Source of the DNA: Stenotrophomonas sp. PS02298
GTDB taxonomy: Bacteria > Pseudomonadota > Gammaproteobacteria > Xanthomonadales > Xanthomonadaceae
Assembly (NCBI RefSeq): GCF_029959445.1
Contig: NZ_JASCOR010000028.1
Location: forward strand, 1 to 36,383
Direction: 5' to 3'
Length of the DNA: 36,383 nt
Position numbers and translations under genes: made by a program. The notes under the pieces were generated by a model. That model was not told the origin of the DNA and searched no databases. It worked only from the letters and a program-made list of their open reading frames with translations. Of this stretch, positions 17,601 through 26,900 are shown piece by piece. Within the stretch, counting starts at the first letter, position 1. The number at the start of each line of letters is the position of its first letter.

Positions 17601-18167
17601 GCGCAGCTTGCGCAGGTCCAGGTCGAAGCCTTCCATCTCGGTGGCCAGGTCGAAGCGACGCGGGATCACCATGTAGTGCTTGCGCACGTCATTGGCCGAG
17701 GTGCCGGCACCGGCAATCCAGAACAACCGCACGATCGACACCGCGTCGCCGCGGGCATTGAGGTATTCCAGCGCCAATGCACTCCAGGTCGCGCCCTTGC
17801 GCAGGTACTGGGTGGCGATTTCGCCGGACTCGCTGTCCTGCTGGTCGGCCCAGGCGCCACGCACATACGACACCAGCGAGCGATCGCGGCCGGAGCGTTC
17901 TGCTTCGCGCGCGGCGGCGTTGAAGTCGACGATGCTTGGCGGCGTCAGCAGTGCGCTCATGCCATCGAGCAGGGTGGACTTGCCCGAGCCGGAGCGGCCG
18001 ACGAACAGGAAGCCACGTTCGGCGATCGGCACTTCGGTCAGGCCGGAGAACGTACCCCAGTTGAGCACCTGCAAACGGCGCATGCGGAACTGGTTCGCGC
18101 GGGCATCGCTGGCCGGGTCGTTGAACAACGCGGCATTGGGAAGCAGGGTGTGGGACGTGGTTTCCAT
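14694..18167 (-). CDS. jetC: JetC/MksB-like SMC-type ATPase (Wadjet type I / condensin)
   Basis: A protein of about 1157 residues with SMC architecture. An N-terminal ATPase half has Walker A GRSGSGKST at about 57-65. Long coiled coils flank a hinge-like region at about 470-640, and a C-terminal half has the ABC signature GAGKSGGQRQK (about 1006-1016) and Walker B AAVVLDEAFDKAD (about 1041-1053). It matches the YPO0396/COG4913 family, the JetC of Wadjet type I and the MukB-like MksB. With JetA and JetB it should form a loop-extruding motor. The ATG at 18167 is preferred because AAGGA lies 8 bp upstream; an ATG 9 bp earlier has no properly spaced site. The C-terminus carries a lysine/alanine-rich tail. 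The DNA-cleaving partner JetD is not adjacent. Confidence 0.88.
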   Translation of the reverse strand: METTSHTLLPNAALFNDPASDARANQFRMRRLQVLNWGTFSGLTEVPIAERGFLFVGRSGSGKSTLLDGMSALLTPPSIVDFNAAAREAERSGRDRSLVSYVRGAWADQQDSESGEIATQYLRKGATWSALALEYLNARGDAVSIVRLFWIAGAGTSANDVRKHYMVIPRRFDLATEMEGFDLDLRKLRGRLGEDVGHFDSFTGYAERFRHLLGIGNDMALRLLHKTQSAKNLGDLNGFLRGFMLEEPRTFEAADRLVDDFAELDGAHHAVVTARRQVETLTPARDFHQDLMSLRKGVATLRDLQIGIDGFREEKRLELVNERLKEVEMLDRGLMGEEGQRRQSLDNHEQKLVELERQQREQGGERIDELERERIRIEREVEERSRRRKQLEGACRQLGMVLAETASGFSEQVEQARALIDGTKSGAGTVDDAIAERMAERRDDEKRFAALRVELESLKAAPSSIPAPLQQLRARLCDDTGLSESALPFVGELIQVREDQIGWRGAIERVLHGFAQSLLVDEKNHQQVAEWANRTHLGTKLVYFRIRDNELLHAREPEKRSLIHKLQLRDHPYGDWVYNELQRRFDYTCVENAGQLRNEDRAITREGQIKHPGDRYEKDDRHAVNDRKRWMLGHDNRDKRRVFEREGQELAQRIARSEADVAMLRKQRESGQEKQLAAHSLIERDWDEIDVGPRLQRLSDIDEQLVDLREGDTALARIGQQIELTRGLRDQGKRTYEDVRLERGQFSRERARLEQLRDNGQARVASAPLTELQREGLEERLNILTGLNLESLESHFRVIERGLAEELGSSQGRDAKLTQHLLDCFRKYTQQWPEDSGDFTVSLTSADDFLARLTRLESDGLPRHEGRFFELLQTQSKNNLLALQRHTAEAHKAIKQRMDEVNASLEQVAFNRGTVLAIDVHDRRLPEVQDFQLQLRAVLTHQQTEDRSLAESQFNVLRDLVRRLGAQEPELRRWREQVLDVRQHVEFIGVELDADTREQVEIYRSGAGKSGGQRQKLATTCLAAALRYQLGGEDGELPRYAAVVLDEAFDKADNEFTALAMNIFENFGFQMVVATPLKSVMTLEPFIGGACFVEISGRHDSGVLLIEYDDAGNRLKLPARARGAMAQANAEDAVEAEAKPSVKKAAKKTSTKKNIPA

Positions 18168-18240
18168 ACGGCTCATCCTTCAGCCGCCACGCAAGGCGCG
18201 GCGGTGGTCATTCTGGTCAGCGTGGCGCGGGTGCCAGGCA

Positions 18241-18954
18241 TCATTCGGCGGCAGCGCCGTTGTTGTCTTCATCGTCGGCAACCGCGTCAGCGACGGCATC
18301 GCCGTCGCGCAACTGGCGGTAAGCCTCGACCAGCACCTGCACGTCCTCGGCCGAGAACAGCAGCTTCAGCGCCGGCGACACTTCGTAGCGGTCCTCGCTG
18401 CCGCGCAGCTTGGACAGCAGCTGGTTCTCGCGCATCTTGGCGATGGCAGCGGTAACCCGCTTGCCGTAGCCGGCCTGGTCGGTGGAGACGTTCTTCTGGT
18501 AGATGCTCATCGCTTCCACCAGCTGGAACTCGGCCACCACCGCGCGTTCGCCGCGGGTATCGGCCTCGGCCAGCTGCTGGCGCAGGAACAGCAGCAGCAC
18601 CGACTCGATGAAGGTCAGCGGTGCGGCGCGCAGCAGGTTGGGCGAGTCGAGTTCGGCAGTATCGAACTGGCGGGTGAAGGCGACGCCGCCATCACGGTCC
18701 AGCACCAGCTCCAGGAACAGTTCGCACAGCAGGCTGCGCACGTCGTCTTCATTGCGCAGCAGTGCCGCCCATTGCGCTGGCTGGCGCTGGGCGTCGACGC
18801 TGGGGCCGGCCAGCAGCAGGCACAGCGCGCGACGTGCATCGACCGGCAGGCGGCCGCTGTCGCCGACGAACAGGGCGCCGCCGCTCAGGGCGGGTGCCGG
18901 CGCGACGGGCGCGCTGGTGGCTTCGCTATCGGTTTCGGTCTCAGACCAGTTCAT
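18241..18954 (-). CDS. jetB: JetB/MksE-like protein (DUF4194)
   Basis: A 237-residue protein matching DUF4194, the JetB subunit of Wadjet type I and the MksE (kite) subunit of Mks condensins, which binds the JetA/MksF subunit and the ATPase neck. A variable acidic N-terminus precedes a winged-helix-type core ([28 protein letters not shown]), and an acidic tail (DDEDNNG) ends the protein. The start overlaps the end of jetA by 14 bases with AAGGA 8 bp before it, indicating translational coupling. The fold assignment comes from family knowledge. Confidence 0.87.
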   Translation of the reverse strand: MNWSETETDSEATSAPVAPAPALSGGALFVGDSGRLPVDARRALCLLLAGPSVDAQRQPAQWAALLRNEDDVRSLLCELFLELVLDRDGGVAFTRQFDTAELDSPNLLRAAPLTFIESVLLLFLRQQLAEADTRGERAVVAEFQLVEAMSIYQKNVSTDQAGYGKRVTAAIAKMRENQLLSKLRGSEDRYEVSPALKLLFSAEDVQVLVEAYRQLRDGDAVADAVADDEDNNGAAAE

Positions 18955-20410
18955 CGCGTCTTTCCTTGAGGAACCAGATCAGCGGCACGCGGGCGCGTCG
19001 CACCACGCCGTCACCGCCGGTCCATTCCACGGTTTCGAGTTGGTCGGTCATCACCTTGCCATGGCGGGTGCCGATGGAGAGATAGCCGATCACGCTGCCC
19101 AAGCCCTGCCGCGCCGGCCGCTCGCGCAATACCTGCGAGATGCTCAGGCGCGGGCGTGAACCCAGCAGCATGAAGAGATTGTCTTTCAGCGTGCGCACGT
19201 CGATTTCCGACTGCGCGACCAGGTCACCGACGCTGTCGAGGGTGATCTCGGCGGCCTCGGCGTAATAGATGGAAGTGTCGACCTGATGCGTGCGCGGGTC
19301 GTGCAGGCGCCACTGGCCGATCGAGCGCACGCGCGCCGAGGACAGCGGCAGCACGAAGCCGGTAGGCGCGGTCGGTCGCACTTCGTCGCGCAGCTGCAGG
19401 GCCTGGCCCTGCGCCTGCTTGAGCAGCTGGTTGAGGCGGCGCTGTTCCAGGTAACCGCGGCTCTGCACGAAGCCTCGCAGGCTGCGGGCGAAATGCTGCA
19501 TCACCTCGTGCACCTGGCTGCCGCGTTCCAGCAAGGTGCTGGTGAAGTTGCGCAGGAAATTGCGCTCGTTGCGGTCCAGCTTGCGGGTGAAGCCACGGTT
19601 GAGCACGGTGTCCAGCGCAGCGTCGAGTTCGCCACTGCGGCGCGGATCATTGAGCAGGTCCCAGAACGCCTGGAAGCTGCGCCCGGCATCGGATTCACCA
19701 ATCACATCGACGCCGTTGAACAGGCGGTCGAGCACGTCGCCGCGTGCGCCTTCGTCGTCGATGATGCGTTCGCGGAAGCGGCGGTTGAGCTGCTCAAAGT
19801 CATCGCGCACACGGCGGAAGTCCTCGGCCAGGTCATCGGCCAGTCGGATCACGTCGCGGGTGCGTTCCAGCGCGCGCTTGCCATCCAGCGCGCTGACCTT
19901 GCCGGTGGACACCTGGGCGATCTCGGCATCGATGCGGTCGCGCTCGGCCTTCAATGCGGCCAGGCGTGCTTCCGGATCGGCCTCGGTCTGCTGCGCCAGC
20001 TGCGAGATCTGCTGCATCACCATTGCCAGCCGGCTTTCGGTGGCCAGGCTGGCGTTGTGCTCGATGCCGGCGATGAAGCGGATCGCCTGCACGGCGTGCC
20101 GCGACAGCTCGTATTCCTCCTCGCTCGCGCCTTCAGGCAGGCGCCGCACCAGCCAGCCCTGGGCCAGCCAGTAAGCGATGTAAGCCGGCGCGGTGCGCGG
20201 CAGCTCGACCTCGAGCTCCTCGCCATTGAGCGTGTCCAGCTGCTGCTGCAGGCGCTCGGCGAGGATGGAGCCGGGGATGCGGCGGTCCGCTTCCAGCAGC
20301 AGGCCCTGCAACAGGCCCACCAACACCGGCGCGCGGTCGGAGGCCAGCAGTTTCCATAGCGGCTGCTCGCGCAGACGCTGGTAGCCGGCGATACGTTGGC
20401 GGTACTTCAT
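18941..20410 (-). CDS. jetA: JetA/MksF-like protein (DUF3375)
   Basis: A 489-residue protein of DUF3375, the JetA kleisin-like subunit of Wadjet type I (MksF). It has an N-terminal winged-helix-like region, a central helical/coiled-coil region rich in charged residues ([15 protein letters not shown]), and a C-terminal domain ending [17 protein letters not shown]. The ATG at 20410 gives the typical start [17 protein letters not shown]; upstream in-frame sequence is antisense to folE. It starts 22 bp after the folE stop, so it is probably cotranscribed with folE. The order jetA-jetB-jetC is the standard Wadjet/Mks order. Confidence 0.87.
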   Translation of the reverse strand: MKYRQRIAGYQRLREQPLWKLLASDRAPVLVGLLQGLLLEADRRIPGSILAERLQQQLDTLNGEELEVELPRTAPAYIAYWLAQGWLVRRLPEGASEEEYELSRHAVQAIRFIAGIEHNASLATESRLAMVMQQISQLAQQTEADPEARLAALKAERDRIDAEIAQVSTGKVSALDGKRALERTRDVIRLADDLAEDFRRVRDDFEQLNRRFRERIIDDEGARGDVLDRLFNGVDVIGESDAGRSFQAFWDLLNDPRRSGELDAALDTVLNRGFTRKLDRNERNFLRNFTSTLLERGSQVHEVMQHFARSLRGFVQSRGYLEQRRLNQLLKQAQGQALQLRDEVRPTAPTGFVLPLSSARVRSIGQWRLHDPRTHQVDTSIYYAEAAEITLDSVGDLVAQSEIDVRTLKDNLFMLLGSRPRLSISQVLRERPARQGLGSVIGYLSIGTRHGKVMTDQLETVEWTGGDGVVRRARVPLIWFLKERRDELV

Positions 20411-20432
20411 CGAGCGCGTGCGATCCCTGGGC

Positions 20433-21032
20433 TCAGCGTCGGGCGTGGCCGACTTCGATGAAACGCAGGAACTCGGCACGGGTACGTGCGTCGTCATGGA
20501 AGGTGCCGCGCATGCGCGAGGTGACCATGCTGACACCACGCTTGTGGATGCCGCGGGTGGTCATGCACTCGTGTGCGCCTTCCACCACGATGCCCACGCC
20601 CATCGGCTGCAGCACGTCCTGGATGACGTCGGCGATCTGCGCGGTCATCTTTTCCTGCACCTGGAAGCGGCGTGCATAGGCCTCGACCACGCGTGCCAGC
20701 TTGGAGATGCCGACCACGCGGCCATTGGGGATGTAGCCGACATGCACACGACCAATGATCGGCGCCATGTGGTGCTCGCAGTGGCTTTCGTACTCGATGT
20801 CGCGCAGCACGATCATTTCGTCGTAGCCGGCCACTTCCTCGAAGGTACGGGCCAGGTACTCGCGCGGGTCGTCGTTATAGCCCTTGAACCAGTCGCCATA
20901 GGCCTCGGCCACCCGGCGCGGGGTGTCGAGCAGGCCTTCGCGGGTGGGATCTTCACCCGCCCAGCGCAGCAGGGTGCGCACGGCGTCTTCGGCCTGGGCT
21001 TGGGTGACGGACGGGTTCTTGGGATCGGCCAT
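20433..21032 (-). CDS. folE: GTP cyclohydrolase I
   Basis: A 199-residue FolE-type enzyme that converts GTP to 7,8-dihydroneopterin triphosphate, the first step of folate synthesis, in the cytosol. Zinc ligands are visible as Cys85 and His88 (CEHH) and Cys156 ([10 protein letters not shown]). Other signatures are [21 protein letters not shown] (about 94-114) and the C-terminal EFLRFI. Length is close to other bacterial FolE proteins. The gene heads an apparent transcription unit with jetABC, 22 bp before jetA, an unexpected partner for a folate enzyme. Confidence 0.96.
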   Translation of the reverse strand: MADPKNPSVTQAQAEDAVRTLLRWAGEDPTREGLLDTPRRVAEAYGDWFKGYNDDPREYLARTFEEVAGYDEMIVLRDIEYESHCEHHMAPIIGRVHVGYIPNGRVVGISKLARVVEAYARRFQVQEKMTAQIADVIQDVLQPMGVGIVVEGAHECMTTRGIHKRGVSMVTSRMRGTFHDDARTRAEFLRFIEVGHARR

Positions 21033-21186
21033 TACAGAACTGCGCTTGGATTACGGGGTGGACATGCTACCAGCCGGGGCTGTGGAGGAGCATTTACGGC
21101 GCCTTGACCGGCTCCGGCGGGCCGGCTTCATTAGCTCTACTTCATTGTTTTACATGGAGTTTTTTTAAGCCAGCTGATCCGCCGGT

Positions 21187-21732
21187 TCAAGGTGCCTGCC
21201 CTGCGGCCTGCTTGGCCGTGGCGGTATCGCGCTCCAGCGCCTGCAACAGGCTGGGCGCACGCGCGTTGGCGATGTCGGCAATGCGCCAGCTGCCGCCCTG
21301 GCGCTGCAGGGTCAACTGCAGCTGCAAGGGGTGCTCGGGGTCGTCGAGCTGGGCGCTGGCACGCAACTGGCCGTCGGCCAGTGGCTGGATGTCGAAGCTG
21401 AGCTGGCGCAGGTCCTGGGCGGTGTCCTGGCAGTCACAGAGCGGATCGCCGTCCAGATAGCCGACTTCGCCGGCGTACGCGTCGCTATTGGCCTGCATCG
21501 CAGCGATCAGCGCCGGCGTGTAGACCGCTTCGTCGGGCAGGATCGCGTCCAGCCCGGCATCCGGGTGGTAGCCGGCGTAGATGTGGCTGAGGAAAGCGCG
21601 GGCGTTGCTGATGTCCTGGGCGCTGGTGCTGGTCGTTGCTTGGCTTGGCTCGGGCGTGACGGTGGCCGGTGCCTCCTTGTTGCAGCCGGTCAGGGCCAGG
21701 AGCAGCAGCGTCGTGGTTGCCAAGGTTTTCAT
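21187..21732 (-). CDS. Putative lipoprotein, DUF3828-like
   Basis: A 181-residue secreted protein with a lipoprotein signal, MKTLATTTLLLLALTGC, giving a lipid-modified Cys17 and then a short Thr/Ser/Pro linker. The mature part (FLSHIYAGYHPDAG...ILPDEAVYTPALIAAM...GDPLCDCQD...SWRIADI) resembles DUF3828 periplasmic proteins, whose function is unknown. AAGGA lies 5 bp before the ATG. It precedes folE by 154 bp on the same strand. The family match is by eye and moderately certain; the lipobox is clear. Confidence 0.8.
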   Translation of the reverse strand: MKTLATTTLLLLALTGCNKEAPATVTPEPSQATTSTSAQDISNARAFLSHIYAGYHPDAGLDAILPDEAVYTPALIAAMQANSDAYAGEVGYLDGDPLCDCQDTAQDLRQLSFDIQPLADGQLRASAQLDDPEHPLQLQLTLQRQGGSWRIADIANARAPSLLQALERDTATAKQAAGQAP

Positions 21733-21799
21733 GGGCGTCCTTGCGTGTTCGTTTGTCGGGTCTTTTTAGGCGTAACTGTTGGGGAAAGCAAAGGCTTTG

Positions 21800-21910
21800 A
21801 AGCACCCCTCCCCAACCCTCCCCTTGGCTGCGCCAAAGGGAGGGGGCAGAGCGCTTGTCTCCCTCCCTTGCGCCGTAGGCGTAGGGGAGGGCTGGGGAGG
21901 GGTGCCTTTT
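21800..21910. repeat. Long inverted repeat between recD and the lipoprotein gene
   Basis: The left arm (21801-21846) runs CACCCCTCCCCAACCCTCC, a TTGGCTGCGCCAA hairpin and AGGGAGGG. The right arm (21859-21907) is the inverted equivalent, CTCCCTCCC, a GCCGTAGGC hairpin and GGGGAGGGCTGGGGAGGGGTGC. Each arm has its own small hairpin, and the two arms together can form a structure of about 105 bp. It ends 25 bp past the recD stop and may end transcription in either direction. Confidence 0.75.
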
Positions 21911-21934
21911 GCGCCGACTGATCGCCCCCGTTGC

Positions 21935-23956
21935 CTACGGCGAAAGGGAAGGAGACAGCCGCTGCGCCAGCCCTGACCAGCGACTGGCATGCCGAGCCAG
22001 AGCTGCTTCTATCACTTCTGCACTACCGGCCAGATGCAGGCCGTTGCGAGCGCGGGTGATGCCGGTATAGAGCAGCTCGCGGCTGAGCACGCGGTTGTCG
22101 CGGCGTGGCAGCTGCAGCCAGACCTGGTCGAACTCCGAGCCCTGCGCCTTGTGCACGGTCATCGCAAACGCGCTTTCGTGCAGCGGCAAGGCCGCCGGGT
22201 GGAAGGCGCGCGGGTTGGCGGGATCGTCGCCGGGGAACCAGGCACTGACGCTGCGGCCATCGCCATCACGCAGGCAGATGCCAACGTCGCCGTTGAACAG
22301 GCGGTGGCGGTAGCTGTTCTCGCCAATGATCAGCAGGCGCCCGTGGAACCAGCCCGGGCCCAGCGCGCGGCCACGGGTGCCGGCCAGCAGTTCTTCGATG
22401 CGGGCGTTGAGCCCGCGCGCGCCTTGCGGGCCTTCGCGTACGGCGGTGAGCAGGCGCATGCGAGCTGCAAGGGCCAGCGCGTCGGCCGGCGTGGCGGCAT
22501 CGGCCAGTGCCTGCCAGTACTGCTGCAGCGGCTCGCGCCAGGCCTGCAATGGATCGATATCGCCTTCGTGGAAGTGCACGCCGGTCAGTTCAGCGTCGCG
22601 CAACAGTTGCAGCGTCTGCACTGCGTCGCCATCGCGCATGGCGCTGGCCAGTGGTGCCAGCTGCAGGGCTTCACTCTGGCGGTAGCCCCGCTGCAGCTGC
22701 ACGCGGGCCCCAGCGAAGTCGGCAGGTCTTGTTTCGATCGCATCGGCCGGCAGTTCGCCCAGCAGAGGGCGCAACGCGTCGGCGTCCGTTGCGGCGGTGC
22801 GCTGGCCATCGCCGGCAGCACGCAGGATGGCGCTGAGCACATCGCCCGCTTCCACCGACGGCAGCTGATCGGGATCGCCGAGCAGCACCAGGCGGGTGCC
22901 GGCGGCGATGGCTTCGACCAGCTTGGTCATCAATGGCAGGTCGATCATCGAGGCTTCGTCGACCACGATGACGTCATAGGGCAACGGGTTGTCGGCGTGG
23001 TGGCGGAAGCGCGGCGAATCCGGGATCACGCCGAGCAGGCGGTGCAAGGTGGTGCCGGTGCTTGGCAGTTGCTCGCACAGGGCGCTGTCGATGCCTTCCG
23101 CCGAGAGCTTCTGCAGGGCGTGGCGCAGGCTTTCGGCCATGCGCTCGGCGGCGCGGCCGGTTGGCGCTGCCAGGGCGACACGCGGTGCTGGTTCGTTTGT
23201 GGCCTGTGCCTGTGCGGCCAGCAGCACCAGCAGACGGGTGATGGTGGTGGTCTTGCCGGTGCCGGGGCCGCCGGTGACCAGCAGCAGGTTGTGGCGCAGG
23301 GCGGTAGCAGCTGCTCTTGCTTGGTGGTCCAAGAGCTTCCCCTCATCCGCCCTTCGGGCACCTTCTCCCGCAAGCGGGAGAAGGAAGAGGTCCGGCTGCG
23401 CTGAGCTCTGTGGCTCTTGCGGCGCTGCCCGCTTCTGGCCCCCTCTCCCGCCTGCGGGAGAGGGTTGGGGTGAGGGCGCTCCAAACAGATCCAACTGAGC
23501 CGCGGCGGCCTGCCCCGGAAACAGGCGGGTAAACACGTCAGACAATCCAGCCACATCACCAGCAGCAACTGGCACCTTCCCGATCCGCTGCAGACCCGCC
23601 GCCAAGCGGCGCTCGTACTCGCGATACCGGCGCAGATACAGCAGCCCGTTCTCCCAAACCAAGGGCGCCTGCTGCGACTCCACGCTGTTATCCACAGCTG
23701 TGGATATCCACTTCGACGCCTCCAGCTTCGCAATCCATTCCTCGGCAGCCGGCCATTCCACACCGGCATCCACCAAACGCTGCGGCTGGGTCGGATCAAA
23801 GCCCGCATGCCCCTGCGATACCGCCAACGAAGCCAAGGCCGCAGCAGCCAACACCGCGTCCGGCGTTTCCGTATCCAGCCGCCGCAGGCTTTGCGCCAGG
23901 GCATGATCCAGCGCGCGCAGCGCGCCGGCTTTGTTCAATGCGGCCAGCAGGCTCAT
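21935..23956 (-). CDS. recD: Exodeoxyribonuclease V subunit RecD
   Basis: A 673-residue 5'-to-3' superfamily 1B helicase, the alpha subunit of RecBCD, which unwinds DNA ends for recombinational repair. It shows Walker A GGPGTGKT (229-236), motif II VVDEASMIDLP (near 330), MTVHKAQGSEF and YTGITRAR (near 630). Its ATG overlaps the recB stop by 4 bases. It is longer than E. coli RecD (about 608), and the excess is largely explained by about 50 residues (158-208) just before the helicase core. These are encoded by two chromosomal palindromic repeats read in frame (PSPQPSPAGGRG and LLPLAGEGARRADEGK). All helicase motifs are intact, so the protein is probably functional. Confidence 0.95.
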   Translation of the reverse strand: MSLLAALNKAGALRALDHALAQSLRRLDTETPDAVLAAAALASLAVSQGHAGFDPTQPQRLVDAGVEWPAAEEWIAKLEASKWISTAVDNSVESQQAPLVWENGLLYLRRYREYERRLAAGLQRIGKVPVAAGDVAGLSDVFTRLFPGQAAAAQLDLFGAPSPQPSPAGGRGGQKRAAPQEPQSSAQPDLFLLPLAGEGARRADEGKLLDHQARAAATALRHNLLLVTGGPGTGKTTTITRLLVLLAAQAQATNEPAPRVALAAPTGRAAERMAESLRHALQKLSAEGIDSALCEQLPSTGTTLHRLLGVIPDSPRFRHHADNPLPYDVIVVDEASMIDLPLMTKLVEAIAAGTRLVLLGDPDQLPSVEAGDVLSAILRAAGDGQRTAATDADALRPLLGELPADAIETRPADFAGARVQLQRGYRQSEALQLAPLASAMRDGDAVQTLQLLRDAELTGVHFHEGDIDPLQAWREPLQQYWQALADAATPADALALAARMRLLTAVREGPQGARGLNARIEELLAGTRGRALGPGWFHGRLLIIGENSYRHRLFNGDVGICLRDGDGRSVSAWFPGDDPANPRAFHPAALPLHESAFAMTVHKAQGSEFDQVWLQLPRRDNRVLSRELLYTGITRARNGLHLAGSAEVIEAALARHASRWSGLAQRLSPSLSP
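23334..23482. repeat. Palindromic repeat pair inside the recD coding sequence
   Basis: Unit one (23334-23383) has CTCATCCGCCCTTCGGGCAC followed by the hairpin CTTCTCCCGCAAGCGGGAGAAG. Unit two (23437-23482) has the hairpin CCCTCTCCCGCCTGCGGGAGAGGG followed by TTGGGGTGAGGGCG, in opposite orientation. Both are translated in frame in recD. The same two unit types flank each other in the mlaF-mlaE gap. Confidence 0.88.
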
Positions 23957-26900
23957 GCCTCGCCTCCCAGTCGTGCCAACAAGGCCGCATGGCCATCGCG
24001 GCCACCGGCAAACAGTTCATCCACCGCATGCACCAGCTCCGGTGCGAAGTTGTGCGCGTACAGCCCCGGCGACTGCGGACGGGTTGCATCCAGTCCGCGA
24101 CAGAACAGATAGCGGATGCCACCGAAGTCACGCGCGTAGTCGTAGCCAGCACCAATGCGGAAGCGCAGCCAGCGATGCAGGGCCACGGTGTAGATCAGCG
24201 CCTGCAGGTCGTACTCGCTGTGGCGCATGGCCGCATCCAGCTGCGCCGGGGCGTAATCGGGCAGGCGGTTGGATTTGTAATCGAGCACGTACCAACGCCC
24301 GTCGCGGACGTAGGTAAGGTCGATCTTGCCGGTCATCAGCCCTTCCAGCTGACGACGCAGGCCGAAGCCGTTGCGGCCGCGCACAACCCCGTGTGCATGC
24401 AGCACGCGCAGCAGGGCCGGCACGGTGGTCGGCTGCATGGCGAAATGGAACTCGATTTCGGCGCGGCGCTCACCTTCGTCCTGCGAATGCAGGGCACCGC
24501 CTTCGGGCAGGGTGACGGTCAGGGTCTGGCCGATCAGCTCGGTCAGCAACGCCACACCGTCGGCTATCTCTTCGTCGACGTAACCATCTGCACGCATTGC
24601 TTTTTCGATGATCTCGGCCTGGCCATCCGGTGCGGCCAGGCCGGGCTGCCAGTCGCGCCAGACGCCGAAATCGACGTTCTCCAACGCGGCATGCAGCACG
24701 TTGCCGAAACGACTGCCGGCAAAGCGCGGATCGAATACCTCCGGTTGTGCGGCGGCGGCTTCGCTGGCTGGTTCAGCATCCACGTCGACCTGCGCCGGTT
24801 CATCGGCAGCGCCGCCACTGTCTTCGGTGGCAGCAGCTGCGGTGTCGTGACCGCCTTCAGCATGGGCGAGCTGGGTGAAGCTGTAGACCCACCAGTCGTG
24901 CGGCACGCTGCGGCGCACCTCGCGTACCGGCGGCAAGGCCTGCTCGCGCTCGGGCGGCAGGCGTGTCGGCGCCGGGCCGCTGTCGTCTTCGATCACCTGG
25001 ATGTCGGCATGTTCGGGCAAGCCCTGCAACATCGGCCCGAGCCGCGAGGTGGCCAGGCCAGTCAAGGCACCGCCACTTATCCACAAGGCATGCTCGGCGC
25101 GGGTCAGGCCGACGTAGAGCAGACGCGCGGTTTCGGCCTCCTCATCGGCGTTGACCTGCTGGCCCACGGCCTTCCAGTCGGGGTCTTCCTTGTCGATCTT
25201 CCAATGCAGCACGCGTTGTTCGCCGTCGTGCACAAATTTGTGGCTTTTGTCCTTTCCACCTCTAGGCCGGACACCCACAAATGGCAGATAAACCAGCGGG
25301 TATTCCAGGCCCTTGCTCTTGTGCAGGGTGATGATCTGCACGCGACGGGCATCCGATTCCAGCCGCAGCAGCTGCGCTTCATCGCCTTCGTCAGCGTGGG
25401 CGATCTGCGTCTGCAACCAGTCCAGCAGGCCATGCAGGCCGATGCTGCGGTTGCTGGCTTCCTGCAGGGCTTCGGCCAGCTGCAGGTAGTTGGTGAGGCG
25501 GCGCTCACCGTCGATCAGCAGCAACAGGCGTTCAGCCTGTTCAGCGCACAGATCCGACAGCAGGGCGAGCACACCACCCCGCTGCCATCGCTCACGCCAC
25601 TGGGATAGACGCTCCTGATGCAGACGATGCTGCTCGCCTTCATACTCCATTGTGGCAATGCGAGCCGCGCTTTCGCCCAACAGCACGGTTGCTAGTGCAG
25701 CCCTCAGGCGACCTTCGTCAGCAGGTTGCAACAACGCCAGCAGTAGTAAGCGAACTTCATGAGCTTCGTTACTTGCGAACAAGCTCATTTTTCCCGAAGC
25801 GACCGCTGGGATTCCCAAAGCAATCAAACCCTGCTGAATGCGTGTAGCTTCGTCATGCTTGCGTACGAGCACAGCGATGTCGCCTGGCTGCACCGGCTTC
25901 CCATCGATCAATGCACGGCCTTCTCGGGCGGCACTAAGTACCTTGTGGATATCCGCCACGCAGGCGGCGGTAGCCGCTTCGCGCGAGGCATCCGCTTTCA
26001 AAGGCTTGCCATCAGCATCGCCTGCAATCAGCTGCAGGGTCAGTGCTGGTGCCGGCTTTCCTTCGAGCAGATAGTCAGCATCGCTGCGTTTGCTGCCCGG
26101 CAAGACCGGCTCGAACTGGATGCGCTGGTCGAGGAAGGCCTCGCGCCCGGCGTTATCGTAGAGCGCCTGAATCGCTCGCAGCACACCTGGGCGCGAACGG
26201 AAGTTGTGCTTAAGTTTAGGCGCTTCCTCCGCCAGCGCCTTGGCCTGGAGGTAGGTATGCACGTCGCCGCCACGGAAACCGTAAATGGCCTGCTTGGGAT
26301 CGCCGATCAGGAACAGCGCGGCATCGCCATCATCGGCGGCGAACAGGCGGCGGAAGATGCCCCACTGGCGCGGGTCGGTGTCCTGGAACTCGTCGACCAG
26401 GGCGAAGCGGTACTGCGCACGCAGGCGTTCGGCCAAGTGTGCACCGTGCGGGCCGTGCAAGGCATTGGCAACGTTGTCGATCAGGTCATCGTAGGTCTGC
26501 TGGCGGCGTAGCTGTTTGAGCTGGGCCAAACGCTGGCGAACCTCGTCGCGCAACTGGTGCAACAACACGATCGACTGCTGGCGCTGCCACTGCGTCACCT
26601 GCGCCAGTGCATGCAGATAGTCAGCGATCAGCAGCTGCAGCGGCGATTGCGGGGTGCTGCCGGCCTTGGGCTTGTTGGTCTTGGCGGTGAGCGCATCCAG
26701 TGTCAACCGCTCCAGACGTTCGTCCAGCTCGGCAGTCGGATCGGGGTGGCGGCTCCACTGCAGCAGTTGCTGGAACAGCAGCTCGATCCAGTCGAGCTTG
26801 TAGCTGGACTTGTTGAGGATGCCGCCCTCCACCGCGCCACGCAGCTGCTGCAGATAGGTGTCGCCATGCTCGGCGATGCCAGCAGCAAGACGCTGCGCAG

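Noticed and set aside
14871..18455. A very long open frame (1194 codons) on the plus strand opposite jetC
   Set aside because: It is the mirror of a high-GC coding region. It lacks any recognisable domain, while the minus-strand frame has complete SMC ATPase motifs.
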